Below are positions 1 to 7,759 of a stretch of DNA of 15,830 bases, piece after piece; within the stretch, counting starts at the first letter, position 1; every line of letters starts with the position of its first letter. The DNA is from Jaenimonas drosophilae (lineage: Eukaryota; Euglenozoa; Kinetoplastea; Trypanosomatida; Trypanosomatidae), in NCBI GenBank assembly GCA_030849065.1, contig JASAON010001348.1, positions 1 to 15,830 on the forward strand, read 5' to 3'. The notes beneath the pieces were generated by a model. It saw nothing but the letters and a program-made list of their open reading frames with translations, had not been told where the DNA came from and did not search any database. The position numbers and the translations under genes are program-made.

Positions 1-523
1 AGGGCTTCTGCAGAAGGCTTTCCAGTTCAGAAAGATGATTGAGGTACTGGGCTACCGTCGAGCTCCCTCGCCTGCTCTCCGCCCCATTGTCAGCGGAGTG
101 CCTTTTGGGTGCCCCTGGCATGTCCCTCACGTCGTGGTGCTCAGCATGCGAGGAGATCTTGCTTGGAGTCACGTCTGACGTAACGAGGTGCAGCATCGGT
201 CCGCAGCCAGCGGCGCCACTGCGACCCTGTGAAGAGAGGAAATCGTGATGGTTTCCTTCGTCTATCCATGCATGATGAGGAGCTGCCGCTGCCTCGCCCG
301 CTGGCACGCGTCGTCTCCGCTCGGAGGACGATGTGGAGGTGAGAGAGGAAGATGAGCAATCAGCAAAGGAGAGAGAATAACCTTCGCCAATGATTGAGGC
401 TATACGTCGCTCACTAAAACCAAGTTCTCGAAGCGTTGATCGAACGATTCCTTCATCAATACCATCATGCTGAAGCATTGCGTCGAGGTAATCGGTGTAC
501 CCATCAACCGTTGATGGCAGCAT
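1..523 (-). CDS. N-terminal part of an unknown protein, cut by the window edge
   Basis: An open frame starts at the ATG at 523-521 and runs through the left edge without a stop: 174 complete codons. An in-frame TGA four codons upstream of that ATG fixes it as the furthest possible start; a second ATG at codon 16 is possible. The visible part has a short acidic and helical N-terminal segment (about residues 8-48, with the core LRELGFSERRI), which faintly resembles a UBA/CUE-type helical bundle, but I would not assign it. A Ser/Thr-rich stretch (57-67) followed by RRRR looks disordered, and a His-rich middle follows (83-94). The last residues (VAQYLNHLSELESLLQKP) look helical, perhaps the start of a coiled coil. 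The function is unknown. It is the last gene of the polycistronic unit in this window, and its trans-splice signal lies near 663-702. I am fairly sure it is coding, because the frame stays open over 520 bases in line with its neighbours, but not of its identity. Confidence 0.7.
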   Translation of the reverse strand, partial: MLPSTVDGYTDYLDAMLQHDGIDEGIVRSTLRELGFSERRIASIIGEGYSLSFADCSSSSLTSTSSSERRRRVPAGEAAAAPHHAWIDEGNHHDFLSSQGRSGAAGCGPMLHLVTSDVTPSKISSHAEHHDVRDMPGAPKRHSADNGAESRRGSSTVAQYLNHLSELESLLQKP

Positions 524-578
524 TGTTATTTGTCACGAAGCCAGTAGCAATCTTCGTCTCTACGAAGAAATCTATGTA

Positions 579-579
<1 letters not shown>

Positions 580-607
<28 letters not shown>
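580..607. repeat. (TG)14 microsatellite
   Basis: Fourteen perfect TG units. On the coding (minus) strand this is (CA)14, lying about 57 bases upstream of the start of the leftmost gene, between its probable splice acceptor and its ATG, so it may be part of the 5' UTR. The rest of the 524-876 gap holds the trans-splice signal of that gene and the 3' UTR of the gene to the right; I see no further gene in it. Confidence 0.95.
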
Positions 608-611
<4 letters not shown>

Positions 612-662
612 GAGAATTGCTTCAATACGTCTTCAATGACTTCTACAAGAGTCCAAAAAAAT

Positions 663-702
663 CTACAGGCCTTCATCATGGTAGGCAGAAGAGTAAAGAA
701 GC
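663..702 (-). promoter_or_regulatory. Trans-splice signal for the leftmost gene
   Basis: The minus strand has a C/T-rich tract at about 702-681 followed by AG dinucleotides at 672-671 and 664-663. This matches the polypyrimidine tract plus AG needed for spliced-leader addition in kinetoplastids. The implied 5' UTR of about 140 bases would include the TG/CA microsatellite. A second T-run at about 660-653 could shift the acceptor closer to the ATG. Confidence 0.5.
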
Positions 703-876
703 ATTCATTGTTGTGTTTCATCCCACAATGTGCTCATCCATAGACGCTCAAGCACCAGAAGCCGTGCGTAGAAGCAAGTATTACACGTATTCGGCCTTTA
801 ACGTGTCGCACTGCCGCATATAGCAGCAGCATTGCGTGTGAGGACTACGCGTCTTTGCACACCCACTGCGTGGAGC

Positions 877-2334
877 CTAGCGTGAAGACTTCAATCTCAG
901 TCGTTTTTTGGGTTTGACAGCAGCACTTGGCTGCTCCTCCATCGGCGCATCATCCTCAGAATCTGATGCTGCCTCCCACTCCTCATCTTCTCCTGTGTTG
1001 TGCCTGTCATTAGCTCTTCCCCGCGGTGGCGCATGCTTCTTATCTCCCTTGCTCATCTGCAAAGGCAGCTCCTTCCAATCACCTTCAGTACTTGTCATGC
1101 CGAGGTCAAGAGCGATGAGATTGATCCGATCCATGAGCTCTTCTTCGAATGCCACCTTTCGTGCAACAGTCCAGACGCCTCCTCTCTCCTCAAAGTCGTC
1201 TGTACCTTCTTCGAAATCCTCCATCGATTCACTGCTCTCCTCGGCTGGGTCCTGACGCCGTGGCCGCAAATCCTTCAGTACGTCGGCAAAATCTCGCCCA
1301 TCGGCAGCAACAATACGGAAGTCAGAGTCAGGGGATTCATCACGTGAAGCGGCCCTTGGCGGAAGGCTAGCAAAACCTCTTCCCCTACGCGCAGCATAGC
1401 GAGGGCCCTCCGCCTCCTCAGGCTCCCATTCATCCTCGAAAACCTCCTCTGGAGCATTCAATCCCGCTAATGCCGCCGCATGCAACAAGCGGTCCATCTC
1501 CGATGCGAAGGGAAGTGGGGCTGACGTCGAAGCTGGGCCAGTGAAGAGGTTTCCTTGAAGACCATCCAGTTCCCCTTCATCATCATCATCAATCTCGTCC
1601 CACTCATCAGCCACTTCTTGCTCCTCACAATCCTCTCCCCGCTCTTGATAGAGTGCTACTCGACGCAGCTCAAGCTTCTCGCGTTCATTGGAAATATCCA
1701 AATACTCTGCCGCTTTTGTGAGAATGTAGGCTAGTTCCTCACTCACTGCTGGATTGTCCGCGGTACGCATCTCCTGCTCCTCCAGAGCTGTTTCAAATAT
1801 GTCGATGGCATCGATCAAATCCTCACGTGCCCGCTCCTCGATCTCCACAGCAATCTTGCAGTTGAGAGAAACGTCTGTTGCACTACCGTCGTCGTCACTG
1901 GATTCGAAAATCACACCACTCATCTGCCCTAGCATTGATCGGACAAAGTGAAGAGCCCTCGTGCGTTGATGGATGGCGGGAGTCCAGAAAGATGATGAAG
2001 GGCCAGGTCTTGACGAGCGGAGTCCTGGAACACTGCTGACGCCTTGTGCCTCATCTGTTGCGGCACCAGTGCCTTGGGACGATCTGGGGTGGCCCATTGT
2101 TGAGGTGGGGTCGAAGAGTTTCGATGGGCCCGATGTAAACCAGCCATCTCCATCGCCGCTCTCCTCCTGCGGTGCGGGTTGTTGAGCTCGCTGGCGATGA
2201 CGCCACGCAAGTCCACCACCAACGATGGATAGTGCCACAGCGGAGAGCACAACGGCACGTACAGGGGCGGTTGAGGTTGTGACAGTGCCATCGACTAGCG
2301 TTACCGCACGAAACGAAGGAATAGATGTTGTCAT
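877..2334 (-). CDS. Acidic protein with an N-terminal membrane anchor, unknown function
   Basis: A 485-residue protein that starts at an ATG. One hydrophobic segment at about 24-44 (ending GGGLAW) is followed at once by basic RHRQR, the pattern of an N-terminal anchor with the rest of the protein in the cytosol, or of a mitochondrial outer-membrane or ER signal anchor. Residues 50-120 are low-complexity (Pro, Ser, Gly). Residues about 155-235 are strongly helical and charged, rich in Glu, Ala and Leu, possibly a coiled coil. The 237-257 stretch is nearly all Asp/Glu, and acidic blocks alternate with Arg-rich patches up to about residue 440. The last residues, KPKKRLRLKSSR, resemble a nuclear localisation signal. 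I do not recognise a catalytic domain or a named family. The acidic, disordered make-up suggests a scaffold or adaptor, but that is inference. It lies between the unknown left gene and cathepsin B and has a clear trans-splice signal of its own. Confidence 0.8.
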   Translation of the reverse strand: MTTSIPSFRAVTLVDGTVTTSTAPVRAVVLSAVALSIVGGGLAWRHRQRAQQPAPQEESGDGDGWFTSGPSKLFDPTSTMGHPRSSQGTGAATDEAQGVSSVPGLRSSRPGPSSSFWTPAIHQRTRALHFVRSMLGQMSGVIFESSDDDGSATDVSLNCKIAVEIEERAREDLIDAIDIFETALEEQEMRTADNPAVSEELAYILTKAAEYLDISNEREKLELRRVALYQERGEDCEEQEVADEWDEIDDDDEGELDGLQGNLFTGPASTSAPLPFASEMDRLLHAAALAGLNAPEEVFEDEWEPEEAEGPRYAARRGRGFASLPPRAASRDESPDSDFRIVAADGRDFADVLKDLRPRRQDPAEESSESMEDFEEGTDDFEERGGVWTVARKVAFEEELMDRINLIALDLGMTSTEGDWKELPLQMSKGDKKHAPPRGRANDRHNTGEDEEWEAASDSEDDAPMEEQPSAAVKPKKRLRLKSSR

Positions 2335-2396
2335 TGTCGTTAAATTGTGGAAATACGCGCAACGGTTTTTCTCTTTGGCACGTTGCTTTAGCTACG

Positions 2397-2443
2397 CTCA
2401 CAAATTTAGAATAGTGAAGCAAAGAGACAGAAACGAAGAGAAA
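2397..2443 (-). promoter_or_regulatory. Trans-splice signal for the acidic anchored protein
   Basis: The minus strand carries a 28-base tract that is almost all C and T at 2443-2416. The first AG after it is at 2398-2397, about 62 bases before the ATG at 2334. The remainder of the 593-base gap up to the cathepsin B stop (about 2444-2927) is presumably cathepsin B 3' UTR; it contains short A-runs near 2491-2505 and 2697-2705 but no credible gene. Confidence 0.7.
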
Positions 2444-2927
2444 CGTCCAAGATTGGAAGATCAGAACTTGAGGGCCACACTTTTCCGCGACAGCGAAAAA
2501 AAAACCTGAATCAGTCGGTGATTCAGTCCGATTTCCAAGTCCACTGACCAAACGCGATTGTTTTGAGCACGTAGTGTATGTACGCGCAGAGGATGCCAGA
2601 CACGTGAACGAGCAACGCAAAGGTATGGAATCAGATGGCTCTGTTCACGTATTGGATGTACAACAACAGCGCTAGATAGGGGAGGTATCAGCAAGCAAAA
2701 AAAAAGTGGCTGGGCAATAACACCAAATAACCAAGAGAGTGGGAGGAAGAGGGTTGGGGCAATTGGGTTGAGGGAGGGCCCAAGCTCAAAAAAAGGGTGG
2801 CTGGGGAAGCCATTCTTCTGATAGAAACAACATCATAGAGGGGGGAGTGGATCGGGGCTGAGTTTTCTCTGAGTGTCTTCTGTGCGTCACACCCCGTCCG
2901 TCTGTTCCCAGGATAGAGAGAAAGAGA

Positions 2928-3956
2928 TCAGCCCCGGCGAGGGATTCCTGCCACTCCCGATTGCTCAATGCCGCACTCATTCGATCCACGCTTGATGAGG
3001 AAGTAGCCATTGTCACCCCAGTCCTCATTCCAGCTGTTGGCCACCTTCCAATAGGGGACTCCATTTTTGGTACCCCACCCAACCAGTCGGACAGCGTGTC
3101 CACCAAGGGCTGTACCCGTGGTGTGGCTGTAGACTCCGCTTCGGTACGCAAGAAAGTCTTCGTAGACGTCAAAGGCAACCTCAAAGGGGCCGTTGTGCAT
3201 CAGCTCCCGCATGTAGGCGTCCTCGCCGTTGACACCATAGCTCCGCTCACCCTTGAACTTGGGAGCAGGGGTGACACCATCGGAGCAAGTGGAGTTGCAC
3301 TGCGGAGTTTCATAGACAGTGCTGGGGCAAGCAGGGTACTTGTCACCAGCGGCATGGTGTCCGCAAGGAGCAAAGGGGTATGGCTGGCAGTCTTCCGTCG
3401 TCAGGCCCACCCAGACCCACCAAGTCCAGGCCATGGTTGGCCACCCGCCTTCGCATCCACGACCGCAGATGCGGCAGCAGGACAGAAGGTTGCCCGTAGA
3501 CACTCGGTGATTGGGGAGATTGGCAATCGTGCAGTAGCGGTCTGACATTGCCTCGGCCGCCGCAATTGCCCAGCAGGAGCCACAGTTGGACTGGTCACGA
3601 ATCTCTCGAATGGTGGGGCATTGGGGCCAGTTTTCAGCCGAGTCAAAAGTCTCAGGGAGCTCAGCAGCAGCCTCGGCGGCGGTGAAATCACGTGCGGCAA
3701 GATCGCTGGGAGCGACGGCCACAACGCCCATGAGTTGCTTGATCTCGTGCAGGGTACGGTCACGCAAGACACGGCCGTTGTCAACTGAGGCATGCCACAT
3801 CCCTTTGGTCAGTGAGTTGACCTTGCTCACGAAGTCGGGAGTGAGAACGGGTCGGTGAGCAAAGTAATCCTTGGTGGCGAAGGTGCTCATGGGAAGACAG
3901 TCCACGGCGCACGCTGCCAGCAGCACCAGCAGACAAATAACGAGAGTGCGGTTCAT
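2928..3956 (-). CDS. CATB: Cathepsin B-like cysteine protease (peptidase family C1A)
   Basis: A secreted or lysosomal papain-fold protease; in trypanosomes this family degrades endocytosed proteins. Numbered from the ATG at 3956, the protein is 342 residues, typical for kinetoplastid cathepsin B. A signal peptide covers about 1-20 (LVICLLVLLAACAV). The propeptide follows (about 35-80, ending near LMGVV), and the mature enzyme probably starts near LPETFDSAENW (about residue 100). Active-site residues are Gln122 and Cys128 in DQSNCGSCWA, His287 in GGHAVRLVGWG and Asn307 in NSWNEDWG. The occluding loop that defines cathepsin B is present with its two histidines (CGHH, 200-201). Several paired cysteines and one N-glycosylation sequon (NST) are visible. 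The open frame continues seven codons upstream, but it begins there with TTG, and only the ATG at 3956 puts the signal peptide at the N terminus. The residue matching the S2-pocket Glu245 of human cathepsin B appears to be Ser. Confidence 0.95.
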   Translation of the reverse strand: MNRTLVICLLVLLAACAVDCLPMSTFATKDYFAHRPVLTPDFVSKVNSLTKGMWHASVDNGRVLRDRTLHEIKQLMGVVAVAPSDLAARDFTAAEAAAELPETFDSAENWPQCPTIREIRDQSNCGSCWAIAAAEAMSDRYCTIANLPNHRVSTGNLLSCCRICGRGCEGGWPTMAWTWWVWVGLTTEDCQPYPFAPCGHHAAGDKYPACPSTVYETPQCNSTCSDGVTPAPKFKGERSYGVNGEDAYMRELMHNGPFEVAFDVYEDFLAYRSGVYSHTTGTALGGHAVRLVGWGTKNGVPYWKVANSWNEDWGDNGYFLIKRGSNECGIEQSGVAGIPRRG

Positions 3957-4050
3957 GGAAAATGGATAGTCCGCCAAGGGTGAAGAAAAAAACTCAGGTA
4001 GCAGTATTTTGTTGTGGTATTGTAATCAACTTGGGTTGTGGGTACTCAAG

Positions 4051-4080
4051 CTACGCGTAACAACACAACAAAAAAAGGGA
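4051..4080 (-). promoter_or_regulatory. Trans-splice signal for cathepsin B
   Basis: On the minus strand a T-rich pyrimidine tract at 4080-4061 leads to the AG at 4052-4051, giving a 5' UTR of about 95 bases. A second, weaker tract at 3993-3980 has no AG before the ATG; the AG at 3994-3993 just before it is an alternative acceptor for the first tract. Confidence 0.65.
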
Positions 4081-4254
4081 GCAAATAAATATAGAAAACG
4101 CATTCAATGAGTTGGTGTGCCGTCTGGGTTGTGCAAACAGATCCCAGAAAGTTTGACGGAAAGTCATTCAAGGAATGGTTGATTTAGCCGGTGTTATGAC
4201 AGATTAGCAAAGGTATCACACCTGTGCGAGATGGTGGGCTGCTGCCTGTGTAGG

Positions 4255-5538
4255 CTAACCCCTAAAAATGATCAGAGCTAGTAGCACAATAAGAGTGCTA
4301 ACAAGAAAGACCAACACCTTGGGCAGTACGTTGCTTTCAGTCTCAGTGGTGCGCACCTGACTCTCCTTGGGACTCTGCTGAGCAGCAGTCGATGGCACAC
4401 AAGCAGCAGATTTCGCTGGAGCTACCGTCACCGGCGGTGGAGGTTGTGTCCGCAAGCTCGGCGGAATTGGTGGTGCGGTACGACCACGACCCAGCCCGCG
4501 ACCGGCCGGACCTGCCCCCCGGCCGCCCCGCCCGCGACCTCCCCCACGACCTCCGCGTCCGCGACCCCCTCTTCCGCCACGTTGGTGGCGGTTGTCCCCC
4601 TCCTGCGGGGGCCGCTTCGGGGTCAAGTTGGCGATCAGCGGTTGTGGGCGTGAAGGCGGCTTTGGTTTCTCAGAGTACCGGCTTTCTCGCTTGTAATGAA
4701 GGTACTTGCAAGTCGTGATGACATGTGAACGGCCATTCCGGCACCAAGACCCACACTGATCGTCCCAGCTCTGGGCTAGCGTGTGGGTTAATCCGAGGTT
4801 GGAGTGTAGCTCCGCTTCAAAGTATCCGGTGCGTAGGCCAGGAACCCCCACGAAGACCACCTTCGACAGCAGGTGGAGCTGCTGGCACGTTGCCGGATCG
4901 TGAGTGGTGGAGGTGTTGGTACAGAACTCCATATTTAGAGCGGAAGTGGGCTTGCTCAAGATGGCATCTCTCGCAGCATTATGGACGAGCATGTTAACGC
5001 GCACATAGCGGTCTCCAATGAGAATTGCACGATTGGTCAGATGCAAATGAGAGCATTTGAGGATATTGTGGGTGGTGGCTAGAGTGCACAGAGACAGGAC
5101 GGCTTTTGGATTCCCCCTCAGCTTACGCAGAGCAGCCGTTAAGCCCTCATTCGGCACCAAGGATGATAATGAGTAGCATCGACTTGCTATGCGGAGTTCA
5201 CTTGGTACTTCTCGGGATTGAGGAGGGAGCGGGGAAGTTCCCTGTTCCTCCTCAGGAATGTAATTGCACTCGTCGTCTTCGTCCTCTTCTTCGTCCATCT
5301 CATCGGTATCTGACCCCTCTTCATACACTTCCTCCAGCTCTTCCTCCTCGACAGAGTCGCTCTGTTCCTCTCCGCCATCGTCATGCTCCACGCTCGCTAG
5401 TTCATCCCTTGGTACTTTTTCTTCCACCTCCAAACCTGTTTCAATTGTGTTCTGCTCACTCGGTGAAAGGTGGGCTATTCCTGCGTCCGCACTGTCAACA
5501 TGTTCTTCGGGGTGGACGAATGCGGCCTCTGTGTCCAT
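4255..5538 (-). CDS. Tail-anchored protein with Cys/His repeats and an RGG tract, putative RNA binder
   Basis: A 427-residue protein with four parts. Residues 1-100 are very acidic, with dense Glu/Asp at 63-90. The middle (about 145-285) holds three copies of one Cys/His spacing: C151-x5-H157-x4-C162-x3-H166, C206-x6-H213-x4-C218-x3-H222 and C266-x5-H272-x4-C277-x3-H281. This resembles a shortened CCCH-type zinc finger (the final C-x3-H is the same) and could bind zinc. Residues 320-353 are an RGG/GRG tract, typical of RNA-binding proteins and a target for arginine methylation. After a Pro-rich linker, residues 405-424 form a single hydrophobic helix ending in FRG, so the protein is probably tail-anchored with its bulk in the cytosol. 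The open frame extends upstream to a GTG at 5694, but a pyrimidine tract plus AG interrupts it and the first ATG is at 5538. The domain set suggests an RNA-binding protein held at a membrane; the function is inferred, and I do not recognise a named family. Confidence 0.85.
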   Translation of the reverse strand: MDTEAAFVHPEEHVDSADAGIAHLSPSEQNTIETGLEVEEKVPRDELASVEHDDGGEEQSDSVEEEELEEVYEEGSDTDEMDEEEDEDDECNYIPEEEQGTSPLPPQSREVPSELRIASRCYSLSSLVPNEGLTAALRKLRGNPKAVLSLCTLATTHNILKCSHLHLTNRAILIGDRYVRVNMLVHNAARDAILSKPTSALNMEFCTNTSTTHDPATCQQLHLLSKVVFVGVPGLRTGYFEAELHSNLGLTHTLAQSWDDQCGSWCRNGRSHVITTCKYLHYKRESRYSEKPKPPSRPQPLIANLTPKRPPQEGDNRHQRGGRGGRGRGGRGGGRGRGGRGAGPAGRGLGRGRTAPPIPPSLRTQPPPPVTVAPAKSAACVPSTAAQQSPKESQVRTTETESNVLPKVLVFLVSTLIVLLALIIFRG

Positions 5539-5595
5539 ACTACCGGGTCGGGAGATGTGCTTTCTGCGAGCAGTCAACTCTATCCACAACAATAG

Positions 5596-5625
5596 CTTTT
5601 TAAAAACAAGGCGAGAGAAGGAGGT
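5596..5625 (-). promoter_or_regulatory. Trans-splice signal that fixes the start of the RGG protein
   Basis: The minus strand has a pyrimidine-rich tract at 5625-5601 followed by AG at 5597-5596, about 57 bases upstream of the ATG at 5538. Splicing here would remove the 5' part of the longer open frame, which supports the shorter start. Confidence 0.7.
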
Positions 5626-5785
5626 AGTCGCGGAATTATAGTGGGATACATGGTATGGGCAGAACAACTGGGAAAACTTGCTGTGCAGCACCACTGAGCA
5701 GACCGAGTAAAATCAACTTGGCTGTGAAACAGAATAGGCTCGCACGTACGTTGGAGAATCAGGAACTAGCCATCATTCCTGGTTG

Positions 5786-6922
5786 CTATGCCACAAAGCC
5801 ATTGTGCAGCAGAGCGTAGCAAAGTGCAATTACAGTGAGAACGATGGCTGGTGGCACATTCTCCGTGCGTAGAAGGAGGATTAGAGCTGACCCACAGCTG
5901 CCAAGTGCCAAGCCCCAGGTTGTGGGATCAGAAGGAAGGATGTGCGATGTCACCAGCGATAGTAGCCCATCCACAACGGGTTTCACAAGTACCAAGAAGA
6001 AGTACACGAATGAAAGTGAGAAGGCAGCAAGGAACAGCTCGACGGCAACTCCAGGAACCTGAAGTTTGGCGGCCAATCTCCCAGTCAGTAGCTCATCTGC
6101 ATCCTTCATCAGTTGTTGCACCACTCGGGACGCGATAAACTGCCACATGGATATTGTTGAGGAGGGTAAATCTAGCCCTTCATCCACAGTAATGTGAAGT
6201 GCACGTGAGAAATGGCCATCAGAAGTACACCAAAAAGGCATCATAACACTGCAAAGCCTCCAAGTGACAGCACCACATGCTCCCACAGCTACAGGTACTG
6301 TGAGGAGTGGAAAAGGGGGATGCCAGGATGTTCGCCAAAAGGCGCGCCGCCACGTGGACACAAGATACGCTGAAACGAGCAATCCTTGGAGAGGGGCCGC
6401 TCGTCTCATGGCAACTAATAGAGCAGAGGAAATGGGAACACCACCAGAGAGCCATGGTACTGGTGGCGTCGTCTCGAGGAATGGTGGATGATTTAGCCAA
6501 GTTGCGCCGGACGACACAACAAACAGATTGACCACCGTAAATAGTGCCAAGAGAGATCGACTTTCAGCCCTGTCAGGAATATCGAAGAAACCAGCAAATG
6601 GGGCAACAACAGCACAGGGAAGGAGGTAGAGGGCCAATACTAGGGCTGACACAATGAGGACAGCGGAGAGACCTTGTGGAGACTCCGTGGCTGAGGACAG
6701 AAGGGGTACTGCACCGTCAAACTGCAGCAAGTGAAAGTACAGCGCCGCGGTAAGACCAAAGGGAACTAGAAACCACGTCAGGAAAAGTCTATCGCTGTAC
6801 TCTACATGCCGCACATAACGCTGAAATGCCTCACTACGCTCTAACTCCTCCACAGCTTGCTCTGTGTAGTGCCGCGCCGCGGGGCTGTGGAAGTCCCGTC
6901 CCCGAATTCGCTCGCACGACAT
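5786..6922 (-). CDS. Polytopic membrane protein, unknown function
   Basis: A 378-residue protein beginning at an ATG. The first 45 residues are hydrophilic and charged and contain a Glu-rich, probably helical stretch. About eight hydrophobic segments follow, at roughly 46-66, 86-112, 122-143, 162-188, 204-230, 291-323, 332-351 and 357-376. A hydrophilic loop of about 60 residues (231-290) separates the fifth and sixth. Two Arg-rich turns (172-175 and 191-198) may mark cytosolic sides under the positive-inside rule. I see no transporter, channel or enzyme signature that I can name, so this may be a kinetoplastid-restricted membrane protein. It ends near the right edge of the previous gene's upstream region and has its own trans-splice signal. 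Confidence 0.82.
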   Translation of the reverse strand: MSCERIRGRDFHSPAARHYTEQAVEELERSEAFQRYVRHVEYSDRLFLTWFLVPFGLTAALYFHLLQFDGAVPLLSSATESPQGLSAVLIVSALVLALYLLPCAVVAPFAGFFDIPDRAESRSLLALFTVVNLFVVSSGATWLNHPPFLETTPPVPWLSGGVPISSALLVAMRRAAPLQGLLVSAYLVSTWRRAFWRTSWHPPFPLLTVPVAVGACGAVTWRLCSVMMPFWCTSDGHFSRALHITVDEGLDLPSSTISMWQFIASRVVQQLMKDADELLTGRLAAKLQVPGVAVELFLAAFSLSFVYFFLVLVKPVVDGLLSLVTSHILPSDPTTWGLALGSCGSALILLLRTENVPPAIVLTVIALCYALLHNGFVA

Positions 6923-6963
6923 GGGTTTTTTCTGTGCTTGCCCTTACAACCTACCTTGTGCTA

Positions 6964-7001
6964 CTGAGGTGTGCACACGCAAGAACGAAAAAGGAGGGAA
7001 G
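6964..7001 (-). promoter_or_regulatory. Trans-splice signal for the polytopic membrane protein
   Basis: The minus strand has a pyrimidine tract at 7001-6981, then the first AG at 6965-6964 (context CACCTCAG), about 42 bases before the ATG at 6922. Confidence 0.7.
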
Positions 7002-7121
7002 TGTGAAATACAGCTGAAGAAGAGGGGCATAAGAATGGCACTTCTGAAATCTATGCCCATACCACAATAATAATAAGTTTTAGACTCCCCACAGCCGAGT
7101 GCAGTAAAATGCGCAGCTGAA

Positions 7122-7460
7122 TCAGTCCACCTGCGCTTGCATCTTACGCCGTACATTAGCGGCATCCCGACGGCGGCGCTCCGTTGGATCTACACAAAAT
7201 GACTGGCGATGTGCGTAGAACACCTGGATCTTGCGTCCGTAGAACTCGCTATCGTGAAGCGATCGACGGGCCGTGGTAGCAGTGGCAACGTCAGCAAATA
7301 CAACAAAGGCCTGGCCGTACATCGAACGCGACTTGCTGTAGAGCACCTCTGTTACTGGGCCGAATTGCGTACAGAACAAGTAGAGTGCACGACGGACTTC
7401 ATTTGATGATGACTTATCTGGGAGGCCGCGCACATACAGCGTCTGTTTCGGCTCCTCCAT
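7122..7460 (-). CDS. U2B'': U2B''/U1A-type snRNP protein with a single RRM
   Basis: A 112-residue protein made almost entirely of one RNA recognition motif. RNP2 is at about residues 8-13 (LYVRGL) and RNP1 at about 44-51 (MYGQAFVVF region). The whole domain aligns with the N-terminal RRM of human U1A and U2B'': the pattern [10 protein letters not shown], then LYLFCTQFG, then [11 protein letters not shown], then ATTARRSL, then [11 protein letters not shown] is the U1A/U2B''/SNF signature and not that of a generic RRM. Animal proteins of this family have a second RRM; this one ends with a short basic tail instead, as known for the short trypanosome U2B''. It should bind a stem-loop of U2 snRNA with U2A' and act in nuclear trans-splicing and the few cis-splicing events. 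U2B'' is preferred over U1A because trypanosome U1 has no clear U1A, but the sequence alone does not exclude either. Confidence 0.88.
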   Translation of the reverse strand: MEEPKQTLYVRGLPDKSSSNEVRRALYLFCTQFGPVTEVLYSKSRSMYGQAFVVFADVATATTARRSLHDSEFYGRKIQVFYAHRQSFCVDPTERRRRDAANVRRKMQAQVD

Positions 7461-7478
7461 GTGGATGACACAACTAAA

Positions 7479-7523
7479 CTAAATACATCAACCAATCATT
7501 AGGAAAAGGAGAAGAGAAAAAAA
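7479..7523 (-). promoter_or_regulatory. Trans-splice signal for the U2B''-like gene
   Basis: A strong C/T-only tract on the minus strand at 7523-7501 is followed by AG at 7480-7479, only about 18 bases before the ATG. The rest of the gap up to 7759 is the presumed 3' UTR of guanine deaminase, with a T10 run on the plus strand at 7572-7581 and no gene that I can support. Confidence 0.75.
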
Positions 7524-7759
7524 TTGTGATGCATGTGCACAGGCAGCAACTAGCTGAGGCAATTCAGAGTGTTTTTTTTTTGTTTTGCACAGGGCTTGCG
7601 CCAAGAGTTGAACGCCCGAGAGAGAGGCTTACGTTCGGTCCACAGAGAAAAAGAAGGTAAAAACTCAATCACAAAACAACAGGAACCACGTCAAATCAAA
7701 AAAAGCAATGATTTGTTCTCTGCTTGCGAACAGACACTTGCAGTTACTTCATCTCAACT

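Noticed and set aside
3957..3977. Seven extra codons at the N terminus of cathepsin B
   Set aside because: The frame there begins with TTG, and the next ATG gives a proper signal peptide at the N terminus.
5264..5641. Plus-strand frame rich in serine
   Set aside because: It is the complement of the Asp/Glu codons of the RGG protein's acidic region.
5539..5694. Fifty-two extra codons at the N terminus of the RGG protein
   Set aside because: The frame begins with GTG, contains no ATG, and is interrupted by a trans-splice signal.
7572..7592. T-run followed by CACAG on the plus strand, like a plus-strand splice acceptor
   Set aside because: No plus-strand gene follows; on the minus strand it is an A-rich part of a 3' UTR.
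7587..7625. tRNA T-loop-like GTTCAACTC on the minus strand
   Set aside because: The flanking bases do not form a T stem, and no acceptor or anticodon arm can be drawn.
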